From positions 4,888 to 68,887 of the forward strand of contig JBBKWX010000105.1 of the NCBI GenBank assembly GCA_037969175.1: 64,000 nt of DNA, in the 5' to 3' direction. This DNA comes from JBBKWX01 sp037969175 (GTDB lineage: Bacteria > Bacteroidota > Bacteroidia > AKYH767-A > JBBKVM01). The notes under the pieces are model-generated. The model did not search any database. It was given only the letters and a program-made list of their open reading frames with translations, and was not told the DNA's origin. The position numbers and the translations under genes were made by a program. Below, piece after piece: positions 34,651 through 43,580 of this stretch (its first letter is position 1; each line of letters opens with the position of its first letter).

Positions 34651-36056
34651 TCAATTCATCCCAAATAAAAATGGTTTACCTACTTGGTATTGGTGGCATT
34701 GGGATGTCAGCATTAGCTCGGTATTTTAAATCTTTGGGGAAATCAGTTTATGGGTATGATAAGACACCAACCAACTTGACTTCAGAACTTGAAAAACAAG
34801 ACATGAAAATCCATTACGTGGATGAAATTGAATCACTTCCTTCAGAGATTGAAACACTTCCCAAAGAGGAAATTCTTATCATTTATACACCTGCAATTCC
34901 TAAAGATCATAAACAAATGAATCATTTGCTTTCAAATGGTTTTACGTTGAAAAAAAGATCGACTGTTCTTGGTGAGATCAGTTCAGAAGAATTTACGGTG
35001 GCTGTTGCCGGTACTCATGGCAAAACTACTACATCATCTATGATCACATGGATGTTGCATAATGCAGGAAGAAAATGTACTTCCTTTTTAGGAGGCATCG
35101 CCACAAACTTCAATTCTAACTTCATTGCCGGCGATCAAAAGGCAATCAATAATAAGGCTTGCATCGTTTTAGAAGCAGACGAATATGATCGTTCTTTTCT
35201 CACATTGAGTCCGGCAATATCAGTAATTACATCCATGGATGCCGATCATCTTGATATTTATCATGATGGAAAGGAACTTGAGAATGCATACAAACTATTT
35301 GCTGACAGGCTGCAGGATGATGGCATTCTCTTCTTAAAATATGGATTAGATCTGGATCCAAAAAATAAATATTATACCTATGGAATAAATCCAAAAGCCG
35401 ATTTTAGAGCTGAGAATATTCGCGTAGAAAATGGATCTTATGTATTTGATTTTTTCAGTCCCGACTTAAATATCAACAATTTAAGATGTGGTTTGGGAGG
35501 AAGACATAATGTTGAAAATGCAGTTGCAGCTTGTGCAGTATCTGTTGCATTGGGTCTGAATGAAGAAGAAATTACTTCCGGAGTTGCAAATTACAGGGGT
35601 GTAAAAAGGAGATTTGAAACCATTTTCAAATCGACTGAAATAACCTACATAGATGATTACGCACATCATCCAACTGAGTTAAATTCTGCAATTAATTCTG
35701 CCAAAGAATTATTTCCGGGAAAAAAAATAACCGGAATATTCCAACCACATCTGTATTCACGTACACGTGATTTTGCTTCAGAATTTAAAGAGAGTCTGGC
35801 TAAGCTGGATATCCTAATCCTGCTAGATATATACCCTGCAAGAGAATTGCCAATTGAGGGAGTAAGCTCAACTATGATCTTTCCCTCAAATGAAACAGGA
35901 AAGATCAGGATACAATGCGAGAAATCTGAAGCTATAGATCTATTATTTGGATTTGAAAACGAAACCATTCTCACTTTAGGTGCCGGTGATATCGATACAC
36001 TGGTATCTGAAATCAAAAATTCACTTGAAAAAAAATATAAAGGAGGTTTGATATGA
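34647..36056 (+). CDS. murC: UDP-N-acetylmuramate:L-alanine ligase
   Basis: First stem-peptide ligase. 469 aa: LGIGGIGMSALARYF near the N-terminus, P-loop AVAGTHGKTTTSSMITW, EADEYDRSFL, HHPTEL, and FQPHLYSRTRDF. Overlaps of 4 nt (ATGA) on both sides imply translational coupling with murG and ftsQ. Confidence 0.97.
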   Translation: MINSSQIKMVYLLGIGGIGMSALARYFKSLGKSVYGYDKTPTNLTSELEKQDMKIHYVDEIESLPSEIETLPKEEILIIYTPAIPKDHKQMNHLLSNGFTLKKRSTVLGEISSEEFTVAVAGTHGKTTTSSMITWMLHNAGRKCTSFLGGIATNFNSNFIAGDQKAINNKACIVLEADEYDRSFLTLSPAISVITSMDADHLDIYHDGKELENAYKLFADRLQDDGILFLKYGLDLDPKNKYYTYGINPKADFRAENIRVENGSYVFDFFSPDLNINNLRCGLGGRHNVENAVAACAVSVALGLNEEEITSGVANYRGVKRRFETIFKSTEITYIDDYAHHPTELNSAINSAKELFPGKKITGIFQPHLYSRTRDFASEFKESLAKLDILILLDIYPARELPIEGVSSTMIFPSNETGKIRIQCEKSEAIDLLFGFENETILTLGAGDIDTLVSEIKNSLEKKYKGGLI

Positions 36057-36859
36057 AGATCAATACAAACCAAATTAAAGGAATAGTACTATGGAGCATC
36101 ATGCTTCTTGTATTTATTTTTTCAATTGGCTTCTCAAAGAGTAGTCAATCAGAAATGAAATGTAAAGATGTTATTATCAATATTGATGATGAATCCGGCA
36201 ATTACTTTGTTGAAATTGAAGACATTAAAGAATTACTTGATAACAAAGGAAAATCATTTATTGGACTTGAGGTTAACAATATTAACATCAGTCTGTTGGA
36301 AAATTTAATCTCAAACAACCCTTATGTGGAGAATGCTGAAGTATATTCCACAATTGATGGCACATTATGTATTTCTATTAAACAAAGAATACCTGTAGTT
36401 AGAATTATAAGTGCCGTAGAAGATCAATATTATATCGATATGCAAGGTAGATTTATGCCACTATCAGATAAATACACAGCAAGAGTTGCAGTCGCAAGCG
36501 GTAATATATTTACAGCTTTCGGTGATCTGAGTATACCTGTTATTGAGCAGACCTGCGATTCCATGGGCATTAAAAAACCTATGGTTTGTGATGTGTATAA
36601 TATAGCGATGAGATTAAAGCAGGATGAGTTTTGGGATTCCCAATTAGAACAAATCTATATTAACAGCAATGGTGAAGTTGAATTGATACCCCGCGTTGGT
36701 AATCATAAGATCTTGATCGGGAATGCTGAAAATCTGGATGAGAAATTGGAAAATCTAATGACATTTTATAAGCAAGGATTGAACAATCTGGGATGGGACA
36801 AGTACAGTTTAATAAACATGAAATACAAGGGGCAAGTTGTTTGCACATTGCGTAATTAG
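36053..36859 (+). CDS. ftsQ: FtsQ/DivIB-like division protein
   Basis: 268 aa bitopic protein: membrane segment at about residues 10-27, then a POTRA-type domain (FVEIEDIKELLDNKGKSFIGLEVNNI) and a beta domain. It holds the ftsQ position between murC and ftsA. Sequence identity across the family is low, so the name rests on topology and context. It would bridge FtsL/FtsB and the FtsWI synthase. Confidence 0.85.
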   Translation: MKINTNQIKGIVLWSIMLLVFIFSIGFSKSSQSEMKCKDVIINIDDESGNYFVEIEDIKELLDNKGKSFIGLEVNNINISLLENLISNNPYVENAEVYSTIDGTLCISIKQRIPVVRIISAVEDQYYIDMQGRFMPLSDKYTARVAVASGNIFTAFGDLSIPVIEQTCDSMGIKKPMVCDVYNIAMRLKQDEFWDSQLEQIYINSNGEVELIPRVGNHKILIGNAENLDEKLENLMTFYKQGLNNLGWDKYSLINMKYKGQVVCTLRN

Positions 36860-36886
36860 TCCGGGAATTTAGAATATCAACACAAC

Positions 36887-38176
36887 ATGGAAAACCAAAA
36901 TTTAGTAGTAGGACTTGACATTGGCACAACGAAGATCTGTATCACGGTCGGAAGAAAAAACGAACATGGCAAGATCGAAATTCTTGGAATGGGAAAAAGT
37001 GAATCTATCGGGGTTCACAGAGGAGTAGTAGCCAACATCGAAAAGACCGTACAATCAATCAGAGCAGCTTTATCCGAAACTGAATCAAAATCAGGTGTAA
37101 ATATTCAAGTTGTCAATGTTGGAATAGCAGGTCAGCATATCAAGAGTCTTCAACACAGAGGAATGAAAACATGTGATCGGGTTGATGATGAAATTTCACA
37201 ATCTGATATTGAAAGCATAATAGAAGACATGTATAAACTGGCAATGCAGCCGGGAGAAGAAATAATTCACGTTATCCCTCAGGAATATATTGTGGATAGC
37301 GAACAAGGAATTAAGGATCCGGTAGGAATGGCAGGAAGAAGACTTGAAGCTAATTGTCATATCATAACCGGACAAATAACGGCTGTTAAGAACATCAAGA
37401 AATGTGTTGAAAAAGCAGGTCTTCAAGTTGCGGATCTTGTTTTGGAACCATTAGCTTCAGCTGAAGCTGTTTTGACTGATGAAGAAAAAGAGGCAGGTGT
37501 TGTTCTCGTTGATATTGGAGGTGGCACAACCGATCTGGCCATATTTCAGGATGGAATCATCAGACATACTGCCGTCATTCCTTTTGGAGGAAATGTAATT
37601 ACTGAGGATATCAAAGAAGGATTGACAATCATAAAAGCACAAGCCGAATTATTGAAAATGAAATTTGGAAGTGCTTTAGCAAATGAAAATCAGGAAAACG
37701 AAATCGTTTCTATCCCCGGGTTAAGAGGCAGAGAGCCTAAAGAAATATCTGTTAAAAATCTTGCGCATATCATTCAGGCAAGAATGGAAGAGATCATAGA
37801 ACATGTATACTATGAAATCAAAAATTCCGGATATGAGAAAAAATTAATTGCCGGGATCGTTATAACTGGTGGGGGAGCTCAATTGAAGCATGTAGGACAA
37901 TTAGTAGAGTACCTTACAGGCATGGATACCAGAATAGGTTATCCGAACGAACATCTTGCAAAAGGTGCTGATGAAGTAAAAAGTCCAATGTATGCAACAG
38001 CCGTCGGACTAGTGATAAAAGGATTGGATGCCTTGGATCGTGCAGATTCACAAAATCAAAAAAAGGAACCTTCTGTAAAACAAAGTACACAGATAAAAGG
38101 AGGTTTTTTTAAAACTCTCTTCAACACAGGAAAAGAATTTTTCACCGATGATGGTGAAGATGAATTATTGAAATAA
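36887..38176 (+). CDS. ftsA: Cell division protein FtsA
   Basis: Actin-like membrane tether for FtsZ. 429 aa: phosphate-1 loop VVGLDIGTTKICITVGRK at the N-terminus, VLVDIGGGTTDLAIF, and GIVITGGGAQLKHV. The C-terminal helix (GGFFKTLFNTGKEFF, about 402-416) has the amphipathic character of the membrane-targeting sequence. Followed by ftsZ after 37 nt. Confidence 0.97.
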   Translation: MENQNLVVGLDIGTTKICITVGRKNEHGKIEILGMGKSESIGVHRGVVANIEKTVQSIRAALSETESKSGVNIQVVNVGIAGQHIKSLQHRGMKTCDRVDDEISQSDIESIIEDMYKLAMQPGEEIIHVIPQEYIVDSEQGIKDPVGMAGRRLEANCHIITGQITAVKNIKKCVEKAGLQVADLVLEPLASAEAVLTDEEKEAGVVLVDIGGGTTDLAIFQDGIIRHTAVIPFGGNVITEDIKEGLTIIKAQAELLKMKFGSALANENQENEIVSIPGLRGREPKEISVKNLAHIIQARMEEIIEHVYYEIKNSGYEKKLIAGIVITGGGAQLKHVGQLVEYLTGMDTRIGYPNEHLAKGADEVKSPMYATAVGLVIKGLDALDRADSQNQKKEPSVKQSTQIKGGFFKTLFNTGKEFFTDDGEDELLK

Positions 38177-38213
38177 CTAAGAAACCATACTACAATACCT
38201 AAATAAATTAACC

Positions 38214-39728
38214 ATGATGCAATTTGAATTACCCAAAGACAAATCATCGATCATAAAAGTGATTGGTGTCGGTGGTGGTGGCAGCAATGCTGTGAATCAC
38301 ATGTACCGTCAAGGAATTAAAGATGTTGATTTTGTTATTTGCAACACAGATCAACAAGCTCTTGACATTAGCGAAGTCCCTTTAAAAGTAGCACTTGGTG
38401 CTTCTCTGACTGAAGGTAGAGGCGCTGGTGCAATTGCGGAAGTTGGAAAAAATGCTGCAATTGAAAATCTGGAAGAGATAAGAGATATTCTTGCAGATAA
38501 TACCAAGATGGTATTCATCACAGCAGGAATGGGTGGTGGAACCGGAACTGGTGCTGCACCGGTCATTGCAAAACTTGCAAGAGAAATGAATATCCTTACT
38601 GTAGGTATCGTTACCATCCCTTTCACATTCGAAGGAAAGAAAAGAAAACTACAGGCAGATGAAGGATTGAATGCGCTTAAAGAAAGTGTTGATACGCTTT
38701 TGGTGATCAGTAATGATAAACTTAGAGAGATCTATGGCAATCTGACATTGAAGAGTGCATTCGGTAAAGCAGATGATATTCTTACCATTGCTGCAAAAGG
38801 AATCGCAGAGATCATCACTGTTACCGGATATGTGAATGTCGATTTCGAAGATGTGAAGACTGTCATGACAGAAAGTGGTGTTGCTATCATGGGATCTGCT
38901 TCAGCAGACGGAGAAGGAAGAGCTATAGAGGCTGTTAAGAGCGCACTTGAAAGTCCTTTGCTAAATGATAATAATATCAGTGGAGCAAAATATGTTCTAT
39001 TAAATATTGCTTCAGGCACGAATGAAGTTACTATGGATGAGATCTCAGAGATCACAGATCATATCCAAGAAGCTGCAGGCATGAATGCTGATATTATCTG
39101 GGGTAATTGCACGGATGAGACTCTAGGCGAAAAGCTCAGCGTAACGATCATTGCTACAGGATTCAAAACCAGCAAAGAACTTGGAATTGATGATAAAGTA
39201 CCAACAAGAAAAGTAAATATTCTCACTGCAGATCCTGTAATTGAGAAATTTTCTGCACCGGTAATTGAAGCCAAAGTTGAAGCTATAAATTCCACTGAAG
39301 AATTAAATGAAGATTCAATTGAGGCTCTGGAACCTACATTAAAAGTAAGTACTCTGGAAAGCGAAAATACGCAGACAGTTGAATTTGAAATCCCAACTGC
39401 AAAGCATAAGGATGAAGTGATAAATAATCCGGGAATTGTTCCTTTCGACGCGAGACATCTGGATCGTCAACTTCACAATACTTCTGAAGATAACAAACAA
39501 GCTGCAGACAGGATCAATTTGCTGCGTTCTATGAGTCTTTCATTCAACTCCCCTGCAGGTTTATCTAATTTGGAAAAAGAACCTGCATACAAACGCAAAA
39601 ACATCAATCTTCAAGCTCAGCCTCATTCTTCAGAAACTCAAATCTCACGTTATTCATTGACTGAAGATGAAGAGAAAAAAACTGAATTGAAACCTAACAA
39701 TCCTTATCTACACGATAACGTTGACTAG
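38214..39728 (+). CDS. ftsZ: Cell division protein FtsZ
   Basis: Tubulin-like GTPase forming the Z ring. 504 aa: GVGGGGSNAVNHM, the tubulin signature GGGTGTGAAPVIA, and the T7 synergy-loop region VNVDFEDVKTVM. The GTPase core ends near residue 320. A long variable linker of about 180 residues follows, typical in Bacteroidota. Adjacent ATGs at 38214 and 38217 could both serve. Confidence 0.98.
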   Translation: MMQFELPKDKSSIIKVIGVGGGGSNAVNHMYRQGIKDVDFVICNTDQQALDISEVPLKVALGASLTEGRGAGAIAEVGKNAAIENLEEIRDILADNTKMVFITAGMGGGTGTGAAPVIAKLAREMNILTVGIVTIPFTFEGKKRKLQADEGLNALKESVDTLLVISNDKLREIYGNLTLKSAFGKADDILTIAAKGIAEIITVTGYVNVDFEDVKTVMTESGVAIMGSASADGEGRAIEAVKSALESPLLNDNNISGAKYVLLNIASGTNEVTMDEISEITDHIQEAAGMNADIIWGNCTDETLGEKLSVTIIATGFKTSKELGIDDKVPTRKVNILTADPVIEKFSAPVIEAKVEAINSTEELNEDSIEALEPTLKVSTLESENTQTVEFEIPTAKHKDEVINNPGIVPFDARHLDRQLHNTSEDNKQAADRINLLRSMSLSFNSPAGLSNLEKEPAYKRKNINLQAQPHSSETQISRYSLTEDEEKKTELKPNNPYLHDNVD

Positions 39729-39729
39729 T

Positions 39730-40182
39730 ATGGCACTTTCTGATCAAATAAATGCTGATTTAAAGCTGGCTATGCTTGCCAGAGATGAAGTAAGACTGAG
39801 AACCCTTAGAGCAGTAAAATCAGCCATTCTAATAGCAGGAACTGAAAAGGGGGCAGCAACCGTCTTAAGTCCGGAAGATGAAATTAAATTGCTTCAAAAG
39901 CTTGTAAAGCAAAGAAAAGAAGCAGCGGAAATTTATGGTCAGCAAGGAAGGAAAGATCTTGAAGAAAGTGAACTTGCAGAAGTGTCGGTTTTAGAGATCT
40001 ATCTTCCTAAGCAAATGAGTCAGGAAGAAATAACGGCGGCAATTAAAGAGATCATTACTTCTGTTGGTGCTACCTCCCCTGCTGATATAGGAAAAGTAAT
40101 GGGAGCTGTTAGTAAAACACTTTCAGGAAAAGCCGATAATAGGTTGGTATCTCAGATCGTCAAAGAATTATTAAGTAATTAA
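39730..40182 (+). CDS. GatB/YqeY domain protein
   Basis: 150 aa from the ATG at 39730, right behind the ftsZ stop (39726-39728); an in-frame TTG at 39721 overlaps it. The YqeY domain (LKLAMLARDEVRLRTLRAVKSAI, KQRKEAAEIYGQQGRKDL, GKVMGAVSKTL) resembles the tail domain of GatB, suggesting tRNA binding or amidotransferase-related work, but no activity is proven. It is the last gene of the dcw transcript. Confidence 0.9.
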   Translation: MALSDQINADLKLAMLARDEVRLRTLRAVKSAILIAGTEKGAATVLSPEDEIKLLQKLVKQRKEAAEIYGQQGRKDLEESELAEVSVLEIYLPKQMSQEEITAAIKEIITSVGATSPADIGKVMGAVSKTLSGKADNRLVSQIVKELLSN

Positions 40183-40211
40183 GTTTTTATTGGGTAATTG
40201 TTTTCATGGTT

Positions 40212-40249
40212 GAGCCCCTTCCTTTATCAGAAGGGGCTCTTTTTTTTTT
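40212..40249 (+). terminator. Terminator of the dcw operon
   Basis: 10-bp stem GAGCCCCTTC (40212-40221) / GAAGGGGCTC (40230-40239), 8-nt loop and a run of ten T residues that reaches the stop codon of the convergent DUF3078 gene. Confidence 0.95.
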
Positions 40250-41195
40250 AAAATTTTGCTGAGAATGTTACGCCAAGGACCTGCTTAAACTGGGTTCTTG
40301 GACCAGCACCTACTATGGTCTTAACTCCATTGATCTTTTCATAAATAGGTACCTCAATATCATGATCATAAATGAGGTGAGTAAAGAAATTGGTGCTCAA
40401 AAACTTATTTACTTTTAATGCAATTAGTGTTTCCCAATTGACATCAATGTTTTTTGCATTGTCTTTATCTTTGTCTGTGTAATTATTAAAAAGGTCAAGT
40501 TTTGTTTGAAAAACAACATTCTCCATCAAGTCCCTTTTATACTTCATATTTAAATACGCTCCAAATTCAGAGCGGATATTTTCACCCCCAGCCGTTTGAA
40601 CTCCAAGATCATTATATGTTGCTGCTTCCACACCATAAGCTCCGGCATCTGCAAGATCCTGATTACCTACAATAGTAAATTTGACCGTTGCCGGGGATAT
40701 AAATAAAGAGAAATTCGAGTTTGGTTTATAATCCATTCCGATCGCGGCAGTCAAATAAGCAGGAGCTAAAAATTCTGATACTATTATAGAATCATTTGGG
40801 TAATTATATCCAGGTAAAAATTGACTTTTAAAATTTACAAGCGCACTGTAATACCAACTTTTAAATGCATGTTGCCCATACTTAGAATTCAAATCTAACT
40901 TATCATCATTTTTAATAACCGGAGCATCCCCAGATTTTATCAGACCATATGACATTTCAAGTGAATTATCCCAAATACTTTTATTCTTCTTATAATCTGC
41001 ATTTAAAGAAACTAAGCTATTGAAAGATAAGGAACCTTCTCCTCCTGCTGCCCAATTAGACAAACTAACCTGATTTAAGCCCAGTGTGAGAATTGCGGCT
41101 TTCCTCCAGCCTTCCGTACTATCCGTTGGAGTTTGAGCCATTAAAGAAGTTCCTGCAAATAACAATGCTGAAAATAATAATGTAAAATATTTCAT
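40248..41195 (-). CDS. DUF3078 outer-membrane protein
   Basis: 315 aa with signal peptide (about 1-20). It contains LTLGLNQVSLSNWAAGGEGSLSFN and later strand-rich segments ending VLGVTFSAKF, matching the DUF3078 family of Bacteroidota, predicted beta-barrels of unknown function. Terminal Phe supports outer-membrane insertion. Confidence 0.85.
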   Translation of the reverse strand: MKYFTLLFSALLFAGTSLMAQTPTDSTEGWRKAAILTLGLNQVSLSNWAAGGEGSLSFNSLVSLNADYKKNKSIWDNSLEMSYGLIKSGDAPVIKNDDKLDLNSKYGQHAFKSWYYSALVNFKSQFLPGYNYPNDSIIVSEFLAPAYLTAAIGMDYKPNSNFSLFISPATVKFTIVGNQDLADAGAYGVEAATYNDLGVQTAGGENIRSEFGAYLNMKYKRDLMENVVFQTKLDLFNNYTDKDKDNAKNIDVNWETLIALKVNKFLSTNFFTHLIYDHDIEVPIYEKINGVKTIVGAGPRTQFKQVLGVTFSAKF

Positions 41196-41235
41196 ACTAT
41201 TCTGATTAAATGGTTGATACGTTTATTTTTACAGT

Positions 41236-41281
41236 CAAAATTAACAATTTTCATGCCATATAGTATGTCAGCATACTATAT
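41236..41281. promoter_or_regulatory. DUF3078 promoter with a 10-bp inverted repeat
   Basis: TAATTTTG (complement of 41236-41243) is an exact -7 box for the DUF3078 gene. Just upstream a perfect 10-bp inverted repeat ATATAGTATG (41258-41267) / CATACTATAT (41272-41281) around TCAG covers the -33 position. It starts at the trmB stop codon, so it may also be a weak trmB terminator, but no T run follows. Confidence 0.5.
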
Positions 41282-41946
41282 TAATCGAGTACAAATCTCA
41301 CATAACAAATGTTGAATCCCTTCTTGCTGAACATTTCTTCATAGGTGGTTTTAATCTTTAAAACTTCATCAATATCATCCATCCCATATACATCATCCGT
41401 TTGAAATTCAGGTTTGATCTTTAAAGTTTCCAAAACTTCCAATGTATACTCGTAAAAAGATCTGTTATCTGTTTTCAAGTGTACTATACCCCCCTCTTTT
41501 AATATATGCCGATATCTTTCAAGAAATACTGAACTTGTCAGGCGTTTATTTTCACGAATTTGTTTCACATGAGGATCCGGAAAAGTTATCCAAATTTCGT
41601 CAACTTCATGTTTTCCAAAATAATGCTCGATACGTTCTAATTGTATGCGTAAAAATCCGGCATTCTTAACCGGTTCTTCAAAAGCTGTTTTAGCACCCCT
41701 CCATATTCTGGCACCTTTTATATCAATCCCAACAAAATTCTTCATAGGGAACATTCTTGCTAAATTAATAGTGTACTCTCCCCTGCCACATCCCAATTCC
41801 AAAACAAGATCCTGCTCATTTTTAAAAAAATCGGATTTCCATTTACTACTCAATGGATGACTTACTTCTCCATCAAAAGGTAATGGATGAACAATTGTTG
41901 GTAACAGATCCAACTCTGCAAACCGTTGTAATTTTCTTTTTGCCAT
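41281..41946 (-). CDS. trmB: tRNA (guanine-N7-)-methyltransferase
   Basis: Makes m7G46 in tRNA variable loops using SAM. 221 aa: LELGCGRGEYTINLARMFP (SAM site), GIDIKGARIWRGAK, and WITFPDPHVKQIRENKRLT, the TrmB signature. It stands alone; its promoter is at 41957-41985. Confidence 0.96.
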   Translation of the reverse strand: MAKRKLQRFAELDLLPTIVHPLPFDGEVSHPLSSKWKSDFFKNEQDLVLELGCGRGEYTINLARMFPMKNFVGIDIKGARIWRGAKTAFEEPVKNAGFLRIQLERIEHYFGKHEVDEIWITFPDPHVKQIRENKRLTSSVFLERYRHILKEGGIVHLKTDNRSFYEYTLEVLETLKIKPEFQTDDVYGMDDIDEVLKIKTTYEEMFSKKGFNICYVRFVLD

Positions 41947-41956
41947 AATTCGAATG

Positions 41957-41985
41957 CAAAACTACATCAATTCAATGAAAATCAA
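41957..41985 (-). promoter_or_regulatory. trmB promoter
   Basis: TTG (complement of 41983-41985), an 18-nt spacer and TAGTTTTG (complement of 41957-41964), an exact consensus promoter, 10 nt before the ATG. Confidence 0.7.
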
Positions 41986-42025
41986 CAATTGCGTTTGCTT
42001 ATTCTATTAAACATATATTTACATA

Positions 42026-43126
42026 ATGATTGAAAGAGTTGTTTTAATTAGTGCCCTTGATTGGGGATTAGGACATGCTGCGCGTTGCTTACCTCTTATA
42101 AACTCATATAAGAAAAAGGGTGCTAAAGTAATAATTTCCGGCTCAGGTAAATCCGGAGAATGGCTTCATAATAAGTTCCCTGAGGAACAATATATCGCAT
42201 TACCCGGAATAGAAATAAATTACAAATTGAATAATTCCGGTTTACTATTTTCTGTCCTTAAACAAATACCTGCTCTCATTAAAAATATCAAATCGGAGAA
42301 TAGAGTCATTTCTGAACTTATCAAAACAAACTCTGTTGATCTCATCATATCCGATAACAGATATGGGGTTTATAACAAAAACGTAAAAAGCATTTTAATT
42401 ACTCATCAGTTAAATATTAGATCCGGATCGCGTACTTTACTTCTGGATAAGATCGCAACAAGATTGATTCAAAATTACTTTACAAATTTTGATGAGATCT
42501 GGGTTCCTGACTTTGAAGGTCCACTTAACTTAAGTGGAGATCTATCACACGGGAAGATGCATTTCAAAGACAAAATTAAATATATTGGCCCACTTAGCAG
42601 ATTCAAACATGAATCAATCATAGATAAGGATGTAAAGGAAGTATTTGAGCAGAAATCAATGTTTCCAAATAATGAAAGTTCAAACCCAGTTACCCCTAAT
42701 AATCAAAAGGTCCTTGCGTTATTAAGCGGTCCTGAGCCAACACGGACTGAATTTGAAAGTGAATTGATTGAGATATTTTCAAAAAGTAAACTACAGCTTG
42801 ATCTGGTGAGAGGAACTTTAACTAAAAATCCTCATCAGACTGTACCAGCCAATATTCGCATCATTAATTTTGCCGAAGATGTTCAGATTAAAAAATTGAG
42901 AGAGGAAAATACAGTATGTATTATGAGGTCAGGCTATTCTTCTTTAATGGATCATTATTATTTGGGCGGGAAAATAATTTTGATTCCTACTCCCGGACAA
43001 GGGGAGCAAGAATATCTTGCAAGCTATTGGAATAAAAATTATGATGTACCAGTAATAAATCAGTCAGAATTAAAATCAAATCTAGTTCCTCAAATAAATG
43101 AAATTCACAAAAAAAGTTTCCATTAA
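42026..43126 (+). CDS. Glycosyltransferase-like protein (GT-B fold)
   Basis: 366 aa, cytoplasmic. The N-terminus ISALDWGLGHAARCLPLI plus ISGSGKSGEWL resembles the GT-B glycosyltransferase superfamily near MurG and the MJ1255-type proteins. The second half includes ALLSGPEPTRTEFE and a donor-site-like MRSGYSSLMDHYYLGGKIILIPTPGQGEQEYLA. Substrate unknown. The next gene starts 29 nt inside its end, so the two are made together. Confidence 0.75.
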   Translation: MIERVVLISALDWGLGHAARCLPLINSYKKKGAKVIISGSGKSGEWLHNKFPEEQYIALPGIEINYKLNNSGLLFSVLKQIPALIKNIKSENRVISELIKTNSVDLIISDNRYGVYNKNVKSILITHQLNIRSGSRTLLLDKIATRLIQNYFTNFDEIWVPDFEGPLNLSGDLSHGKMHFKDKIKYIGPLSRFKHESIIDKDVKEVFEQKSMFPNNESSNPVTPNNQKVLALLSGPEPTRTEFESELIEIFSKSKLQLDLVRGTLTKNPHQTVPANIRIINFAEDVQIKKLREENTVCIMRSGYSSLMDHYYLGGKIILIPTPGQGEQEYLASYWNKNYDVPVINQSELKSNLVPQINEIHKKSFH

Positions 43127-43580
43127 TCTTATCATTCTATTTTTTATCCTCCATAATGGATGTGCAAGTTTTAAAGCCGTTGAATATAGAGAAATAGAAA
43201 ATTTCAGTATTACTTCTATAAGTACACATCCTGAATTTAGAATGGATATTAAGATGAATAATCCCAATGGTGTAGGTGCGAAAATCAAATCGCTCGATAT
43301 GGAAGTACTGGTGAATCAAACTTTACTTGCAAAATTTGAGACGGATAATAAAATTAGAGTAAATTCCAATGGTGATTTCACCATACCCTTAAAAGGCAAT
43401 GCTTCGCTTTTTAATTTGGCTAAAATGATTCCACCTACAATAGGTAACTTTTTTGGAATGCAGGACATACCGGTAAATTTCAAAGGTGAAGTTGTCGTTT
43501 CTAAATTTATTTTCAGAAAAAAAATCAGCTTCGATTACACTGAAAACATAAATCGAGATAAAATAAAAACAACAAAGTAG
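43098..43580 (+). CDS. LEA type 2 lipoprotein
   Basis: 160 aa with lipoprotein signal (hydrophobic run then HNGC at about 16-19; the -1 Gly fits). The remainder matches the LEA-2/WHy domain (SISTHPEFRMDIKMNNPNGVGAKIKSLDMEVLVNQ, FTIPLKG), a small beta-sandwich seen in stress and lipid-associated proteins. It is coupled by overlap to the glycosyltransferase and its stop touches that of the convergent TonB receptor. Function unknown. Confidence 0.8.
   Translation: MKFTKKVSINLIILFFILHNGCASFKAVEYREIENFSITSISTHPEFRMDIKMNNPNGVGAKIKSLDMEVLVNQTLLAKFETDNKIRVNSNGDFTIPLKGNASLFNLAKMIPPTIGNFFGMQDIPVNFKGEVVVSKFIFRKKISFDYTENINRDKIKTTK

Noticed and set aside
41258..41281. The inverted repeat as a strong terminator of trmB
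   Set aside because: Stem is AT-rich and no T run follows on the minus strand.
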